A DNA stretch of 64,000 bases from Thermosynechococcaceae cyanobacterium MS004 (GTDB lineage: Bacteria; Cyanobacteriota; Cyanobacteriia; Thermosynechococcales; Thermosynechococcaceae). The translations under genes and the position numbers were made by a program. Each line of letters opens with the position of its first letter. Positions within the stretch are counted from its first letter, which is position 1. The stretch is taken from contig JAKRSB010000133.1 of the NCBI GenBank assembly GCA_022402525.1, positions 1 to 64,000 of the forward strand, given 5' to 3'. The notes under the pieces are model-generated. The model did no database searches, was not told the DNA's origin, and saw only the letters and a list, made by a program, of their open reading frames with translations. Below, piece after piece: positions 62,305 to 64,000 of this stretch.

Positions 62305-62865
62305 ATGGAATTAGAGGGGCCAACAATTACCCTGACGGATGAAACGGGTAAAGACCTACTTTGCTACGTGGAGCTATCCGTTGAGGTAGAAGGACAAGAA
62401 TATGCCCTCGTCAACCCGGTAGACTACCCAGTGGATATTTTTGCCTGGGTGGAGACCGACGATGACGAAGAAGAAGAAATGCTGATGCCCGTGGAGGATG
62501 CAGATCTTAATGAAATCTTTGCCACAGCCCAGGCCGTGCTGGCAGAGCAAAACCTAAAGCTGAAGCGCACTGGTCTATCCTTGACCGCAGAAGGTGACCT
62601 GCCTGAAGTGGAAGAGGATGACGTGCTGGTTTTAGAGGTGGAAGAGGCGGGCAACGGCAGCGAGCAGGAAGAGTATCAGCTTCTCGCCACCTTCTTTCAT
62701 GAAGAGCAGGAATACGCCATCTACACGCCCATTGATCCCGTCCTGTTTGTTGTGCGTCTCCAAAAAGGAAAACCGCCTCAATTACTCTCGCCAGAAGAGT
62801 TCCAGGCAATTCAGCCCAAACTGCAGCCCTATTTTGAAGATCATTTGTTTGAGGAAATGGAGTAG
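62305..62865 (+). CDS. DUF1292/DUF3727 acidic protein
   Basis: 186 very acidic residues. The first part (ITLTDETGKDLLCYVELSVEVEGQEYALVNPVDYPVDIFAWVE, then DDDEEEEMLMPV) fits DUF1292-type, the second (YQLLATFFHEEQEYAIYTPIDPVLFVVRL) fits DUF3727. Relatives occur in cyanobacteria and plastids with a proposed role in photosystem assembly that I cannot confirm. Lies between ruvX and mltG; start has GGGAG upstream. Confidence 0.85.
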   Translation: MELEGPTITLTDETGKDLLCYVELSVEVEGQEYALVNPVDYPVDIFAWVETDDDEEEEMLMPVEDADLNEIFATAQAVLAEQNLKLKRTGLSLTAEGDLPEVEEDDVLVLEVEEAGNGSEQEEYQLLATFFHEEQEYAIYTPIDPVLFVVRLQKGKPPQLLSPEEFQAIQPKLQPYFEDHLFEEME

Positions 62866-62896
62866 CATTTTCTCGAAGGTTTTTTGACAGCAGCCA

Positions 62897-63970
62897 GTGA
62901 AGAAAACGACTAGGGCTTCTCGAATTGTATTAGGTTCAGCTGCATCGCTGCTCTGCGTCGGTATTGGCGCGGGGGCAGGTTGGTTTTGGTGGCTAAACGT
63001 GATCGCCGCACCGGGGACTCAGACTGCTCCGGTCATCATTCAGGTGCCGGAGGGCTCTGCGGCGGAGTCCGTTGGGCAGCAGCTCAAGTCGGCGGGGCTG
63101 ATTCGGTCGATGGCGGCCTGGAAGCTGTGGACAAGACTGGCGATCGCCAAGGATCCTGCCGGCAGCTTTAAAACTGGCACCTACGAACTCTCCCCCCAAG
63201 CCTCTCTGCCAGAGCTAGCCCAAAGCATTTGGGCGGGTCAGGTTAAAGAAACCTCCTTCACGATTCCAGAGGGCTGGTCGATGCAGGAAATGGGCGCCTA
63301 CTTCGAGCAGCAGGGCTGGTTCTCAGCGGCAGATTTTTTAAAGGCCACTCAGCAAATCCCCTCTGACCGCTTCCCGTGGCTACCCAAGGATGCTCCCTTT
63401 CTAGAAGGCTATTTATTTCCGGATACCTATCAGGTGCCCCTCGAAATGCGATCGCCCGATGCCGTCATCACTACCATGCTGAGGCGTTTTGAGCAACAGG
63501 CTTTGCCGCTCTACCAACAGCGCCAAAAGACCGACCTCAGCCTACGAGATTGGGTCACCCTCAGCAGTATTGTGGAAAAAGAAGCCGTGGTTCCCCAAGA
63601 GCGCGGCTTAATTTCCGGTGTATTCTGGAATCGTCTACGCATAGGCATGACCCTCGGCTCAGACCCCACCGTGGAATACGGCTTAGGCGTTAAACAAACG
63701 CCAGATCAGCCCTTGACGCTCACTCAGGTGCGAACCCCTTCCGCCTACAATACCTACATGAACGCGGGCTTACCGCCTACGCCCATTGCTAGCCCCGGTC
63801 TGGCCAGCCTCAAGGCAGTGCTCAATCCAGAGCAGACTGACTATCTATACTTTGTTGCGCGGTACGACGGCACTCATGTTTTCAGCAAGACCCTTGCCGA
63901 TCATGAGCGTGCCCAGATCATCATCCGCGATCAGCAGGACTTAAAGCGATCAGATTCTGATCAGACTTAA
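62897..63970 (+). CDS. mltG: Endolytic transglycosylase MltG
   Basis: 357 residues. One N-terminal helix (IVLGSAASLLCVGIGAGAGWFWWL), a LysM-like subdomain (VPEGSAAESVGQQLKSAGLI), and the YceG catalytic domain with the active Glu in LSSIVEKEAVVPQERGLISGVFWNRL and SDPTVEYGLG, NTYMNAGLPPTPIASPG. MltG cuts nascent glycan strands and sets their length. Start is GTG 62897. It ends about 30 nt before the window edge; the end of the gene is inside the window. Confidence 0.93.
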   Translation: MKKTTRASRIVLGSAASLLCVGIGAGAGWFWWLNVIAAPGTQTAPVIIQVPEGSAAESVGQQLKSAGLIRSMAAWKLWTRLAIAKDPAGSFKTGTYELSPQASLPELAQSIWAGQVKETSFTIPEGWSMQEMGAYFEQQGWFSAADFLKATQQIPSDRFPWLPKDAPFLEGYLFPDTYQVPLEMRSPDAVITTMLRRFEQQALPLYQQRQKTDLSLRDWVTLSSIVEKEAVVPQERGLISGVFWNRLRIGMTLGSDPTVEYGLGVKQTPDQPLTLTQVRTPSAYNTYMNAGLPPTPIASPGLASLKAVLNPEQTDYLYFVARYDGTHVFSKTLADHERAQIIIRDQQDLKRSDSDQT

Positions 63971-64000
63971 ATCGGGCTTAACCGCAATCCTTGATCCCTT

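Overview
The window is a 64 kb stretch of a cyanobacterial chromosome. The evidence is the gene content: a cyAbrB regulator, a high-light-inducible protein, an RpaB-type response regulator, Ycf51, ndhC and ndhJ, a cyanobacterial-type SdhB, a DUF3727 protein, and the CruF/CruG enzymes of myxoxanthophyll synthesis. The octamer GCGATCGC (HIP1), typical of many cyanobacteria, also recurs throughout. No genus can be named safely from this window. Most of it is ordinary, densely coded core genome on both strands.

Layout. 1-9.1 kb: a VHL beta-domain protein at the left edge, ACT-malic enzyme, a LapA-like protein, HemW, a PIN/TRAM membrane protein, a secreted nuclease, a retropepsin-like protease, a DUF4168 protein and HolA. 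9.3-16.1 kb: cyAbrB, SdhB, Hlip, an atypical response regulator, an ABC ATPase with a membrane partner, and SppA with a membrane protein. 16.4-22 kb: an envelope block with GDP-mannose dehydratase, an initiating sugar-phosphate transferase, an exosortase and an SLH-like lipoprotein. 22.4-38.3 kb: housekeeping genes (M61 protease, ABC1 kinase, PdxJ, NdhC, NdhJ, SecG, GpmI, M23 peptidase, PgeF, GalE, GshB, LeuC). 38.4-50.9 kb: tRNA-Gly, RpaB-type regulator, GcvP, phosphatase, EI24 and FIST proteins, SufU, Ycf51, a dehydrogenase-aminotransferase pair and tRNA-Val. 50.9-53.1 kb: a small accessory island. 53.3-64 kb: a Coq4-like protein with a small membrane protein, a Rieske protein, CruG/CruF, a CofE-like protein, then an apparent operon GNAT-PhzF-RuvX-DUF3727-MltG.

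Four things stand out. (1) A 2.2 kb island lies between tRNA-Val(CAC) and an exact 49-bp copy of that tRNA's 3' part. It carries tightly packed or overlapping small genes but no recombinase. (2) ndhC is followed directly by ndhJ; the expected ndhK is absent and a repeat-rich 253-bp spacer sits in its place. (3) The window holds many short imperfect tandem arrays, each with a different unit and strikingly often exactly 15 bp, in both coding and non-coding DNA. (4) A bacterial VHL beta-domain protein is encoded at the left edge.

Functional threads: envelope and sugar metabolism (Gmd, sugar transferase, exosortase, GalE, M23, MltG, PgeF, SLH lipoprotein), photosynthesis and redox (Ndh, Sdh, Hlip, CruF/CruG, Rieske, Ycf51, GshB), and signalling (RpaB-type, atypical receiver, cyAbrB, FIST).
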